A DNA stretch of 64,000 nt from positions 45,413,082 to 45,477,081 of the forward strand of contig CM074193.1 in NCBI GenBank assembly GCA_037179385.1, read 5' to 3'. The notes beneath the pieces were generated by a model, which saw only the letters and a list, made by a program, of their open reading frames with translations, was not told the origin of the DNA and did no database searches. The position numbers and the translations under genes are program-made. Position 1 is the first letter of the stretch, and the number at the start of each line of letters is the position of its first letter. Source of the DNA: Holothuria scabra. Taxonomy: Eukaryota > Echinodermata > Holothuroidea > Aspidochirotida > Holothuriidae. This document shows, piece by piece, positions 26,001 through 39,500 of this stretch.

Positions 26001-29000
26001 GCATTCCATACTGTAAGTATTTATCTTGCATCTATCATAAAATGTTCCATGCATCCAAAGCAAAGTGATGACGTAATACAAGGTAGTGGCTATGATGCTC
26101 CAGCCACTGCCCCCTCCTCCCAGCTCCCTCCTTCCACTCTCCTAGGATAGGGACTTACTTACCTTTAGCTTCAAAGCAGAGTGACTTTGAAATGTTTTGC
26201 CTCTAGCCACTGCCCTCTCCTTTTTGTGTGAGGGCTCACCTCCAAGTGTAAAGTCTATCTTTAACCCACCCATAATTATGAGCCTCCATTCTAACATGCC
26301 CTATACAAAGTAGGGTGACATTCAAAGAAGAAAGCTGAACTCTGTAAATGCCAGCCTGAGGGAGGAGTCTAAAGGAAGGGGGTCTCTCCTACCCTTTGGA
26401 AATTTTTGGTTTTCAAAAGGGTGCAAGATGCAAAATGGTGCTTTCAGTTTAACTTTTGGGGCTTATGCTTGGGAAATAAAATTTCCCTAGTTAGTGTAAA
26501 AGAAAATTCATTCATCTGACAGGCAGCGGATAATTAAGCTCCATTCCCCTCCTACAAAATATCAATCTCATAATGTACCCCAAATCACCCTTAATCTTCA
26601 ATTGTTATCACAAAGAAAAGTTTCTACTACCAATTAATTGAAATCAGGCTTAATTATCTTGTTATGAAGTGTATTACTCAGTTCATGGACACCCAAAAAC
26701 AGTCATGGAAAACCTGCAAAAGTTGCCTATTCCAATTAGCCTAAGCACATTTTCTATAAGAAAATATAAGCTTAGGCTTAGCAGAGATACAGTAAGACAA
26801 TGCAAGACTAACAATACAGGGAGTAGGCTGTTGATTCTCATTTTAAATGCTTTCTGATGGGTATCCTTGGAAACAGCTGGACATGAGCAATTCTTCCTGA
26901 ATCCATAATCTATTTGCTTAATAAGTGTTTAATTTGATCGACTGTACCGAGCAGAACATGACAAGTATGCATTAGCTACCTCTAACACTACTGGTAAATG
27001 CTACCATGTGCAATGCATTCAACACTAAATCACTCTATTCCATGCCCCGTTGCTGCCACTTTTTTGAACTTACATACATGCACTATGATTTTTCCATGCT
27101 TTGAACACAATCTTAAAGGGGTGAAAGGTTGCAAAAATCTTCTAGTTTCGACACACAGTTGTTTGTAAAATCAATCCAGTTAAAAATAATAAAAATGCTG
27201 ATATTCATAAAAGAAAAAATTGAAATCAGAAAATGAACTGGGAAGAAGTGCAATTCCACTAAAAGACAGAGATTTCACACCGCTGCAAATGTTCAAAAGT
27301 AACCGAGAACATTACACAAGAAAGAATATTCCTGAATATTAACTGGATTTTTCCTTCACATTTTTGAGCCAGATACAATGAGACCATTCTCAAGGTATCC
27401 TTAGACCCATGGACACCACAACTACGGAATAATGGTTAAGGGGGGTGTCACATGTCTAGTCTATGATGCTAAGCAGTGCACCACAATCAGTTGGCACAGA
27501 ATCTACTGGGAAATTCTGGCAAAACACACCTCACAGATCACCAGAAAATGCCACCTAAAATTTCCTCTGTTAATTTACATGTGACCTATCACCCTGGCTG
27601 TGCTACTGCTCATATCCACTTCATACCCTTCATAAATCTATGCCTCAAGTAATGCATATCTACAGAACCTTTTTAATACAAATGCAGCCACTTTAACAGA
27701 AAAACATACCTTAATAGACCTGAAATGATTTCTTTTTATTTTCGGACTAAAGCGAAAAAAAAAAAAAAAGAACAAACAATGAAAGCACAAACCCCATCCA
27801 GAGAGAGTGTCAAGGAATATCTGTTCTTAACGTCTTGAACGGATTGGTGGACGGTTGGCGAATTTCCTTCTTGCCGAAGAGAGACTTTCAACTGTGATGT
27901 GTATACTCTCTGAGTGTCCTTTTCTACAGGAGTTTCTTTATAAAGTGCTTTATACAAGGCTGCCACATATGTTAATATAGACCTTTTGTCTGGGTAGTCA
28001 ACATTTACATCTAAAAGCAGAAAAAAAACAGCATTTAGAATAAATTGCCATGACCTACAAGCTTTTACAAAGGTAGTACTCACATCTTTAAACAGGGACT
28101 TACAACGTAACACTCATCAAAATGCTTACGAGGCTACGACATGGGTTAAAAGCAACATTAACTGATGTGGACATAGTACAGATCTCAAGTGACGAGGCCA
28201 AACAATACACATGAGAAAGGGCATACTTGGGGGTGTATCAAAATTTCAAGTGGGTCTGGCTGCTTAAAAATCACCTCATAGAAAGATTTCCATTTATATA
28301 CAAATGCTGAATGTCACATTAAAAGACTTCATTGTCTGGATGACATTTATATAATCTGGCTACTGGGAACTTAAGGCATTCTAATACTTTGATCATAATC
28401 ACAGCCCCTTTATGTATAATCAAGCCTAGAACTTGATAAAAATGGCAGTCTCTTTTATGTTTCATTTTAAGAATGTCATGAAGGGGAACCTTGTTTGCCA
28501 GTTACATCACCTGACAACAGGTCACCAGAAATGACATACAATTTACTGAGCAAATAATTGTGGGCGAGTTCCATAGTTCCTTCCAGTCTGTGGTTAATTT
28601 TAACCAAAACATAACATAGTTAAGACTTTGGAACTTGTGGAATGCCTATACTATACATTTCATTGCAATATCGGAATGCTTTCACCAATATTTCAAATGT
28701 TGGTAGAATGCTGCATCAAGTAGTGAGGCATCTGTTTTCATATAAGTAAACTGCTAATGTATGGAGTGGGTAAATGACTGGCCTATTTATGAAAGGTTCC
28801 ACCAGGTCTAGAAAAACTATGAATTCCAGGAAACAAGTCTGCACCATTTTTTTTCCCACAAAAGGCAGGTCATGCCAATGGACCTATGGGACTTCTTGGA
28901 AATGTTGGGGAAAGTCCTAGCAGGCCAAAGTTTCAGTTCCAGCTTAAGTTTCAATCTGGGACCAAAGCAATGTGTGGGGTGAAAACATATTTAAAACTGG

Positions 29001-30476
29001 GTAAAAACCATAATTCCACAAGACTGGCTGGCATCCACATGTAGTAATATCTAATTTCTGAAATATCATGACTGATACTTAGAAGAAGAAAAACACAAAA
29101 TCTGTTCAAAGTGTGGGACTGCAAATGGTGAATTTGCATACTTCAAATGCACTTTAAAACAGAGCATTCAAATCATCCACAAGTGAATTATATAATACCA
29201 AGGCACTCAAAATCAAATTTGGTCTGTAACTGTGCCACTCCCACCCCCCGGAAAAAGCTAATACTTCCCTAAAAATGCCAAACTTTCCTGTTGCAAGCCT
29301 TGAGTTACAGATTTTCCAGGTATGCTACAAATCACTCTCCCCAGGTAATTAAGGTGTGTGGTAGGCATGTTTTTTTATTTAATTTAAATAGATTTACAGG
29401 AGCTCCCATTCTTATCTAGCTGTGCAAAAAAATCACACTACTCATACTGATCTGCGGCAAGTGATGGTGAATAAATGCATTGGAACACCTCAAAATTCAA
29501 AGTCTGCTATTCAGCAGCTTCTAAGATGCCACAATATTCCACCTATGGGTATCTTCATTAGTTTATACAATAAACTTGCAGAATTGTGCGTTTAATCCTC
29601 CTCTGGAAGGGTGTACATTATCAAAATTAAGGGACATGAAGCTCCCCAGGTATTCTTTCTTTCAAAAGCATCCTCAGGGTCTGAGACCTGACATTTGCCC
29701 TTCTAGCTTTTCACAGAGTAGATAGAACATAAATACATAAGTAACAGATGACTTCCTCTATGTTTTTTTTTCTTGTGCAGAGATTTACAAATTGTAAATC
29801 TCACACCATTGCCTAATAGTTTTTTATGTACAACTAAGAGCTGAGAGCTACTTTCATCCCATTTCATTTTAGCAGGGTGACATTTTTTTTAGCCTCCATC
29901 CTTTTTATATTTCTTCCTTTTGATTTTTTTCTTTCTTTACTTTTATCAGAGTAAAACAAGTTAAGCATTCACTACCTGCTGTTCTGCCTGATCTTAGCAT
30001 ACAGAGAGTCACTCTTTCTTTGTTATCATAAAATGACCTTTCCCAAAAAAATTAGTTGCAGCTTTTTCACGCAATAATGGTAATTCATAACCAGTACTAC
30101 TGCTGCTACAACATGTCAATGGGACCAGAACGGCTGTTGCCTACAGAGCGTACCCAACATAATTGTCATCATAAGCCATTTAAAATAACACTGCCTTGGG
30201 CAAGAAGCAAAATTATATCTGCAGGAAAAATCAAACATTTCAGCCTAAACAGGATTTAGAGCAAAAGCAAAATGTTACGACAACATCGACAATGTTTTCA
30301 ATTTAGCTATACAAAATAAAGGAGAAAGCAAAATGCAATTTTTATAGAACTCATATTGGTATATTTTTGGAGATAAGAAGAATTTTAGAGTGAACATCAT
30401 TCCTAAAGCTCATAGGAGAGACACTGACATGTCCTTTGTGACTAAGCAATAGCTATGGGTCAGCATTTTATCTCTT

Positions 30477-30513
<37 letters not shown>

Positions 30514-33500
30514 GGGGGGCTTCCTTTTTTTTTTTTTTAGGGGGGGTGGGACATTTGGAATGTATCTTCTCCATCTATTGTTCATCTTTATTTTCAAACA
30601 ATCAATAAGGATTTTTCATACACTGCCAGCATAAAATAGATACAATGAAAGTGTATCATGAACAAAATTATCATTTTTTCTGAAAATATTTTGCAAAATC
30701 TCAATAGATTTTTTTTTTTTTGAATTTTTAGATGTTATGAATGATTGAAAACAGTTTTCAGCATGAATAAATAAAAATGTGTATGCCTTGGGTTTTATCT
30801 TAGCCAAAATAAAAGTTTTCCAGTTGTATATACAGTGAATGTGTAATCTTGAGTTGGTCACTGCGTACAAAACCTATGGTACTCACACCATGTGAAGCAC
30901 TTGCAAACTGACCAGCCCTTGTTAACACAATGATACTCTCTGACTAGTAACTTTTTGCTTAATTCTTTTTCTTTCAATGGTGAAATGCATTCTATATCCC
31001 TCGACCTATGCAAACCTGAGGTGACTGATGGTATGCCCTTAGATGAGGTTTTACTTTTACGGCCCTTGTGTAATACAAACTCTGAATTAGCCTATAAGTT
31101 AGCATCCCCTGCCTTGTAATCATGCACAAGTCCTACCATATATATATACATAGTTCACTACAAATGTTGACATATCTCGATTAAACATATGTCTTCATGC
31201 TTCTGACATATGGTTTCAGGAATCAGCAAATACATATTCCAACAATATTTTTAATTTAATCAAACAAGTATTTCATAAAACCAGTTCTACATTTTTGTTT
31301 TTTAATCCCATCACATAGCCTACTGACAACTCTTAAGCCTTACTTTTTGACAGTGCTGAGTACTAAAGCATTTACAAAATTACACATCCTCAGCTGAAAC
31401 CTAATATAAAACATTCCTAAATTTTTAGGGTTCTTTTCAACAAAAACTCGATATCTGCAAGCACCTACTTTAAGCCATGCAGCCATTCAAATTATATTTT
31501 CTAACAATGAATCTTGAAGTGTTACCTACCCTCTGGTTCCAACAAAGGATGAACGCTGTAGTGTATCTCTGCTAGCAAGAAGGCCTGTTGTAATCTCTCC
31601 AGAGGTTCCTGTTCTAGCAGTTCATCGAAATCAAATAAATCACACCTGCGACAAAAGATTTATGAAACTTCTCATAAAATGAAGCTTTTCCTGGCTTCTT
31701 GCTGATACTGAGAATAATTTCAATAACAAAATGATACCGTGTTTAAATATTTGACAAGCAACGCATAATAAATTACCCTCTCTATGCAATGTAATTCATG
31801 TGCCAAGGAAGATCTGCATTTTGCGAGAATGTTCGTTAATGGCACTACAATAGTGCTGCGGAGAAAATCAGCTTTCTTTAAAATAGTTTATGTTAATGGT
31901 ATTGCAAACTATAATACATCATTCATCTCAATTAATGTCAATGCTCTCTTAATAAACCTTTGCACTGAATCACAGTTGCCACTTGAAAATATCGAAGCAG
32001 ATTAAATTTCTTGTGAAAGTATGCACCGTAGTATTGCATGATGCCAACATAAAAGATACCATATGAATACGATACTTTTTACGATTGCACTGCCTAGGGC
32101 TATGCATTATAATGCTCTCATCTTACATTAAATTTGAAAAATTGCCTTTTGGGAATTGTTCTACCATGGGAGGGTCACCTTATCATTTCACTCTCAAGCA
32201 CTCCTTTTTTCAGTGCCCTTAATAGATAGGGGTAACCCCATCGTATTTTTTTTTTGGTGGGGGGGGGACGAATCACTGGCAAGCTCTTATGGTATACATC
32301 TAGATAAGTAAGAGGTAAGGAAAAGCAGAATAGACTCACACCAATTACCAATATATTTACATTATGTGATAATCTTCATTAAAATCCTTCATCAAATGAA
32401 TCCTTGTTTAAACTTTACAATCACTTCAATCAAAACGATTACTTTACCATTCACGCTTATTTTTTGGTAGTTTAAGCACAGTCACACCCTTCTCCCTTAC
32501 AAACACTTGTCTTCTCCACCCTTACCCCACCCCCCCTTCCTAGCAGCTGTGATAATACTCAATGGTTTTTATAAATGGGTCATAAGATGGTTTCCCAAAC
32601 TTGCAGAAACCACAACTTGTTACACTATCTCCCACTACTCCAATAAAAATGAAGAACCCCATAATTATCCTGAAAATGTTTGTCTTGTCAGACAGCACAT
32701 TTGAGCATGCAAAGATTGTGCCTGTGCTGTTTTCTGGTACACTCATGGGGCACTGTCCCGTGGTGTACATTAAACTTTTTTCCAGGCGACAGGGAACCGA
32801 GCTGGGAACAGGAGATTCAAGACCTTGTGATCGCTTTTGCAAAAATTTTATCAAAGGCTCAATAGATTGAGGCCAACAAATTTTGTGCATCCAACCCCCC
32901 CACCCCACCCCACCCCTCCCCTCCCTCATTTGACATCAAGCGACCTATTCAATTAATAGCAATAATATCTATGTGCATGAATTTTCAGATCTTCCGCACA
33001 GTTTTTATTGATATTTGTGATGGCCAGCTGTCTGGCGATTTGATCTTCCTGTTGTTCACCGACCATTGCAAGTTAACATGGCTAGAACCATGGATCAAAT
33101 GCGTTCACTTGAGAAAAAGAGGCTCTTGGGAAATAACAAATAGCTTAAGCTAAAGCAGCTACGTTGTTGAAAAACCTTAAAGTTCTACCTCAAAGTATGC
33201 TCACAATGCTTCCTGCATCAACTTAAAACTTTCCTGGTGAAAGCTTTAATATTTGAAGTGGGTGCTGGAGCTGTATCATAGATGACTTCTACCTACCGCC
33301 CCTAGGAAAATGTTGAATATAACTGAACAAGATAGGCTCATGAATTGGAAATTATATCCTTTTGAGATATGGGAGATACTGAAATTCACTAATAAAGTTT
33401 GTATGAATTGATAACCACTGATTTTGCAGTTTTTTAATGCTCTATGAAATACTTAATCAGCATGAGCAGGTTTTAAAAATCTCCCCTACTAAGACATTAA

Positions 33501-36500
33501 TTCATCTTTACTTGTCTCAGAATCTTGTGGTCAAATACATACAAAAGGGAGCTTCTTTTTTATTTACTGGCTTCAGAAAAGAGACATGTTGCAGTTTTAA
33601 AAAGGTTGCAAAAGACACTCCTACAATTCAAAGGACAAGATACTAGATGAGGAAAACTAAAGGGCCAAAATTGAAAGTAACCTGTTTGGTTTGATAAGTG
33701 AAAAGGGCTATGTGTACATCAGGTCAAGGTGTGAGGGATACCTCATTGCACTGTGCTTTTAGGTAACCAGGATACGTTACAGATATGCAGGAATTACATA
33801 GAAAGCAGGCAGTAGGAGAGGGGTGGGGTATACTACGCTAACATTCTTGTGGTCACAAACAAATGAGAGCATTGTCCCTTCATCTCCCTCCCCCTTTTCC
33901 TCCTTCCCCCTGATTATGCGTTTTGGTCCACAAACTGAGATTGTACAGCCAAAAAACAGGGGCAGCACGCTACCCCTCATCCATCATATGTAACCATTAC
34001 ATGTGACCCACCGCTGTGAAAGGTTGATCAACCCTGGATCAGCATGTCTCCATTTCTTTGTTTGTCAAGTCATTGGTTGTCACAAGTATTATCAGCACAG
34101 CACCTCAATATTTTACACATTTCTATTCAATCCAACAATGCTATTCATCCTCCAAATTTATACAAGTATGTTGATCACCAGTCTCTTTGCTTCTTAGTTC
34201 TTCATTGATGAAATAAAGATTTTTTTTTTTTTTTTTTTTTTTTGCGGTCATTTTCCTCAGTTATGTCAGAAAACATTTTTGATCAGCCAATGCAGATAGT
34301 GCCTTCAATTGTGTCCTCCTACCCCTACAGATATCCAATTCAAGCACTATAGTCTATCCTATTTCATTTATAGCTCTTGAGAATCATGTGAAAATATTTT
34401 GTTTCCCTGAACTGAGCAAATTATGAGGAATGTAAACTTTATTTCAACTTTAACTTTGTACCTAGTTGCTAGAGTTTTACAGCCCAGTTTCCAGCCTACT
34501 GGTTCAATCAGGAGAGCCACAGCCTTTTTTCCAGTTGTGGCTCACTGGCTTGTTTTCCCTACTGCATTGCTTATGGGGAGCATCACACACAATGGCAGTA
34601 GGTTCCATTTTTAGAGTCTTTGGTATGACTCGATCTGGGAATAGAACACAGGCCGTATGTGTGAGAGGAAGATGCTCTTACCGTTAGACTAAACACATGG
34701 TCTGGCAACTATCAAAATCAAACAGATACACATACACATGGCTGCACAATAATGCAGGTTTCAATGCCCCCTTCCCCCCCCCCCAAAGACCCCCAGCCAA
34801 GAAAACTTTACGTCCTTGAACTTCCACGTGAGAGGCAGATGCTCTTACCCTTAGACCAAAAATGTGGCTAACTTTGTACCTAGTACACAACATATTTGTT
34901 GGTGCTTGTGTAGAGTGAAATCTTATCTAAATAACAAACTATTACTCTAGATTACAATTCACATCATAGATACTTAGGGTGATACATTGTACATGAAATG
35001 ATTCTTATATCTTAAACTCTGAGGTCTGTGTATGTAAGGCAGTTGGGTACAAATTTCCCAAGGTTTTATTCTTTTGTCTAATTTAAAACAATTAACTAAA
35101 GTCAATGCAAGTCAGGTGATTTATAAGATAGAAATCATTTTGCTTTTAAAACCATTTTACTTTCTTTATATAACAGTGAAATTTTAAAGTTAAGGTTATC
35201 TTTTAACATCCAAATACACAAAGTATTTCAAAATAGACCTTGTGCAATGACGACACACTGACATCATCCTTTGGGCAAAACAATGGAACACATGGCCACA
35301 CGCATAAGAATTTGCCCTGCATGTTTAGCAGACTGTGTGCATATTTGACTGGTTGAAAAATCAGCTGTCTGCATTTGTCTGTGTTGGTTTGTTTTGTCCC
35401 GAAAGGAGGGCGTGCTTTCGGTTTGCAACATCATATGCACAAGGTCTTTAAGTATATCAAGTTTACTACTGCTCTGTTCTCCTAAACTACTAAAAAAAAA
35501 AAAACCAAAGGAAATTAAAAAAAGGTTTAAAGGTAATAACTTTCAATTTTTTGATATGTTGGAGAGAGAATTTTTGACTGCTTTAGGCATTTTTTTTTTT
35601 ATATGTATTCTTATTCTGTGTGCCTTTTATTTTTTCTTATTCACTCTTCTTTTATGACTATGCTGTATTAAAAGAAGGGTTTAAGGTCACAACAGGATTT
35701 GGTATGTTAGAGAAGTACTCCTTCTAAGCATTTTGGTGAAATTTGCATTGAAATCCGATGTGTGGTTCTCAAGATATGAGCCTGTACAATTGTCACATTT
35801 TCAACAAAAAGTGAAGCAAGCACATATGACATCACATCCCCACATCAGTAGAGCACAGTCTTTTGTTTTTCTTTAAACTTCAGACTTGATTTTCTCCTCA
35901 ACAATCACACGTTATTGAATGTGATTGCATAAGTGGCATGAGGACTTTACAAATTTTGCATCCCCCACAGGGAGGTCCTATTCCTATTAACTTCAAGGTC
36001 AAAAAACAGTCTGATAAAAAAATGTGAAACAAAGCATTCCTTGTCAATGTGAGGAAGTGATAAAAGCTCTATTGCCCTCAAACTCACTTTTGAACACAAA
36101 TCTACCAACTTCATTTTCCAATATCTCAAGAAATACATGTCCAATTTGAATGGAACTTTTACCACACTGTGTAGATTTGGTTCCTCTTTCACATATGACA
36201 ATTTAATTTTTGCTTAAACCTTCCCTTTAAGGCATTGAATGTGCATTAAACTTTCACATAATCACAAATATTAAAGTTACCAACCACTTCATAAGAGAAC
36301 TCATTCCAACCTTTTCATCCATTTTAAACAAAATTACTTTTTTTTTTCATAAAACTGTGATACATCTTGACATTAATCACATGATCCCTTTGCAGTTACA
36401 CAGTGACAATCTTAAAGGTGAAGGTAACCAACTTTAATTAATGGTACTCACTTTTACAATTTGCTTCAAGTACGGACTCTGTACTATTTAAACATAGGAC

Positions 36501-39500
36501 ATCTCTACCTTTTGCAAGAATGATGTGATCATCTCCTCTCATTTGACGGAGGCCATAAAATATCAGAGTGAAATTAAATATCCCAACGAGGGAGCTCTAT
36601 TTCATTAACCTTAATGGAACTAATGTTGATTCTTCTACCTGCCAAACACACCATACTTTTTTTGTCTTAGGCACGTTTCTCAAATAACACCATCTAGACT
36701 GTACATATTCAGGACAGCAACTTGATACGTATTTTAGGATGATAAAATACAAAGCAGCTTTGTGTTTGTATAACTCCTGTTGGCATCTGTATCATCAAGG
36801 GGCTCTGTTTACAGAGCAATGCCTCATGCCCAGTTTCATGAATTTGGGTGATAATTTTTCTTCTGTCCTTAGCTATTTCTAGTCTCTTATAGACGAATCC
36901 CCTTAGCAGTTGGTTCTAGTGACTGTAGGCAGCCATTAGTGGGGTCCATCAGCCTTAAATCATCTTCATTTATTGTGTATGTGAATTTTAAACCCTCATA
37001 TTCAGGGAAATTGAGGAAAATCAAGAAAAAATTCAATGTACAACCATCCATGATACAGGTACGCAAGGATGTCGAAAGATTAAAAGGTAACAGACCCCAG
37101 ATATGGCCGACTACAATCAGACCATCACTTTCTGTCTGCCAGGAGTAGTCTATATGTATGTCAAAACTGTGCTGTTTTACAAGTTCGTTGCTTCTGCATG
37201 CACTTTTTTTTTAACTTTATACGCATCCACAAATACTTTTATGAAGGTCAATGTTTCTTCAACACAACAGCTCTTATGGATGTGGCTATTATCTCGCTAC
37301 TATCTGTTTAACATGTGAATGATTCTAAAACCTTGATGAGTACCCTAGAAATATCACAAAATATATAAAATACCTGTAATTATGGATGACTGCATTAAAT
37401 GCTAAGCCATCCCTCCAGCTGCTTGTGAAGTTTTTGATGTCAACTTTTGCATACCTGTGTAAGGGTGAAAAAAAAAAATAGAACGTGATGCAATTTATCA
37501 CTTTGACAAAACTATTTAAATTTTCTAAAAGAAAAAGTAAAGCTGAGTGAGCTTTGATATTTTTGAATCATGAAAAAGAAAGCACTTATTTCTATAAAAT
37601 TTCATGCTTGAGGAGACAAGAGATTGTCACATGATTTTCAAGAGCCAATCATGACACAGAATTGTCTAATATACTTAAATGTGGTGACTGCATTTCCAAC
37701 TGTAAGTAGTTAAGATTTGACACTACATCTGATGGCATATTAGTAGATTATAATTAAAACCTACAGAACTACATCTAATCAGTCAATTTTCCAATTTAAA
37801 CTATCGTTGAGACATCCTTCTTTTCGCCACAGGTGAACGCACACTGAATTCTTTTCAAACAAGTGAATGACAACTTCTTTTCAAATTATTTAGACAGAAA
37901 AGCAAGTAAGTTTTTTATCATAAATTAGCTAGATGGGGCTTAACGACACACCAACACAAATGTGTTATATAGTGTCACCCTGTTCAAGTTAAACTAGGTA
38001 ACAATTTTTATCATAAGGCGACAACTGCCTATGGTGCTTTACACAAATGTAATACACTAATTCAAATGGCATCGCTACAACATTGGTTCTAAGGCTTGTC
38101 AAATGAATTGTCCTTGTAAGACAATGCAACTAAATAAGTTACATTTATAGCTATAACCAACCAGGTTACAAAGTTCTGTTAATGGTAGGAAAGCTATTAA
38201 CGAAGAATTAATTGTATATAATAAGTGTTTACTGCTACAATATCACTCAGTACTTTCAATGCTTAGACCATACGTTAAGAACAATCAATGACATTAACTT
38301 ATTTCAAGGCTAGAATAATGGGACTAATGTAAAACTAATGGCATCATAATTTACTGAAAGTTTCTTTCGATAATTGGTTCCCTTAGCATGGAAGTGATTA
38401 CATAACTAGTTCTATTTTTAACAAAGAATTTCTGTCCCAATCTTGACAGTTATGCAAGCGTTACATCACATATATTTTCAAAATTTTGGAGTAAATGTTA
38501 CAAACTGCATTGGTCAATTGACATGGGTTTGGAGAAATCTACATTTTATATCTGAAAATGGATAAGGACAATATGTCTAAAAAAGAATAACAGAACATGG
38601 GTTTTGGAAATTCATTTTAAAATGAGAGCTTGTTTAATTCATAAGAATTTGTTTACAATTATACACTTGGTTTGACAGAAATTTCCATATTTGTTTACCA
38701 AACCTCCAAATTATGGTCTCCCATTACACTGAGAAAATAAAATGAATATCCGACTCCTCCAGCAAATTTAAAATTACCACAGCAAAACAGTGATTAAACT
38801 ACAACGAGTCTTTTATACCATCACAGAATATAAAATAAATTTGTTGGATGGTCCAATCTCCTAATTCTGAGAGCTATTTTTGAATCTCCCCTAATATTCT
38901 CGGCCCTTCGCCATTACAACTAATCATAAACCAACCACTTCTAGCTACAAGCGTATTATTCCTGTTTACATGTTTCCTGGTATGTGTGTATGTATAATGG
39001 AAGTAGTTCCCTTATATGCCACAGGACTGATTGATCTCTAAGCAATGCAATTTTGACAGGTCAGGCCTCCATCGCTCATTTATCCTGCACGAATCTAAGA
39101 ACAGTAGTGGGTCAGGGTACGCCATACAGTAGGAGTGGCGAGTTTGTTTAATCTCGTAACAAATAGCTTGTGATTCTGTAGTCATTATTTCTTACTACCA
39201 AATACAAAACAATCATCTTAAGGAGATGATTACACACAGTACTAAACACAATCTGGCCACTCATTCACATGTAAATACCCCCAATGGGTCACAAATATTG
39301 GTTTGCGTGTAATAGGTTGTGAAGGAAAGGGTTATCTAACTAACAGAATCTGATGTAGTAAGGAGCTTCCACACCACTAGCAAAGCAAAGCAGATTAATT
39401 AAATATCTAGTTGACACCTTTCTGAAACACACTTATGGTGTAAAAGCTGTGGAAGTGTCACAATAGTTGTTTTCAATTAGTATTTATTTCATTTTGCTTC

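Larger units (their letters stand above)
31646..37373 (-). other. Dystrophin intron between exons 3 and 4
   Basis: This intron is 5.7 kb. It holds a T run (34220-34243), a composite SINE with TSD (34467-34868), a repeat shared with 43860-43975 (35310-35440), a probable TIR element (35668-36230) and a repeat shared with 42240-42380 (36915-37060). Confidence 0.85.

Noticed and set aside
27736..27792. Extension of dystrophin exon 5 past the donor ([19 protein letters not shown])
   Set aside because: This is intron sequence with an A/T homopolymer; the hydrophobic run is not found in dystrophin hinge 1.
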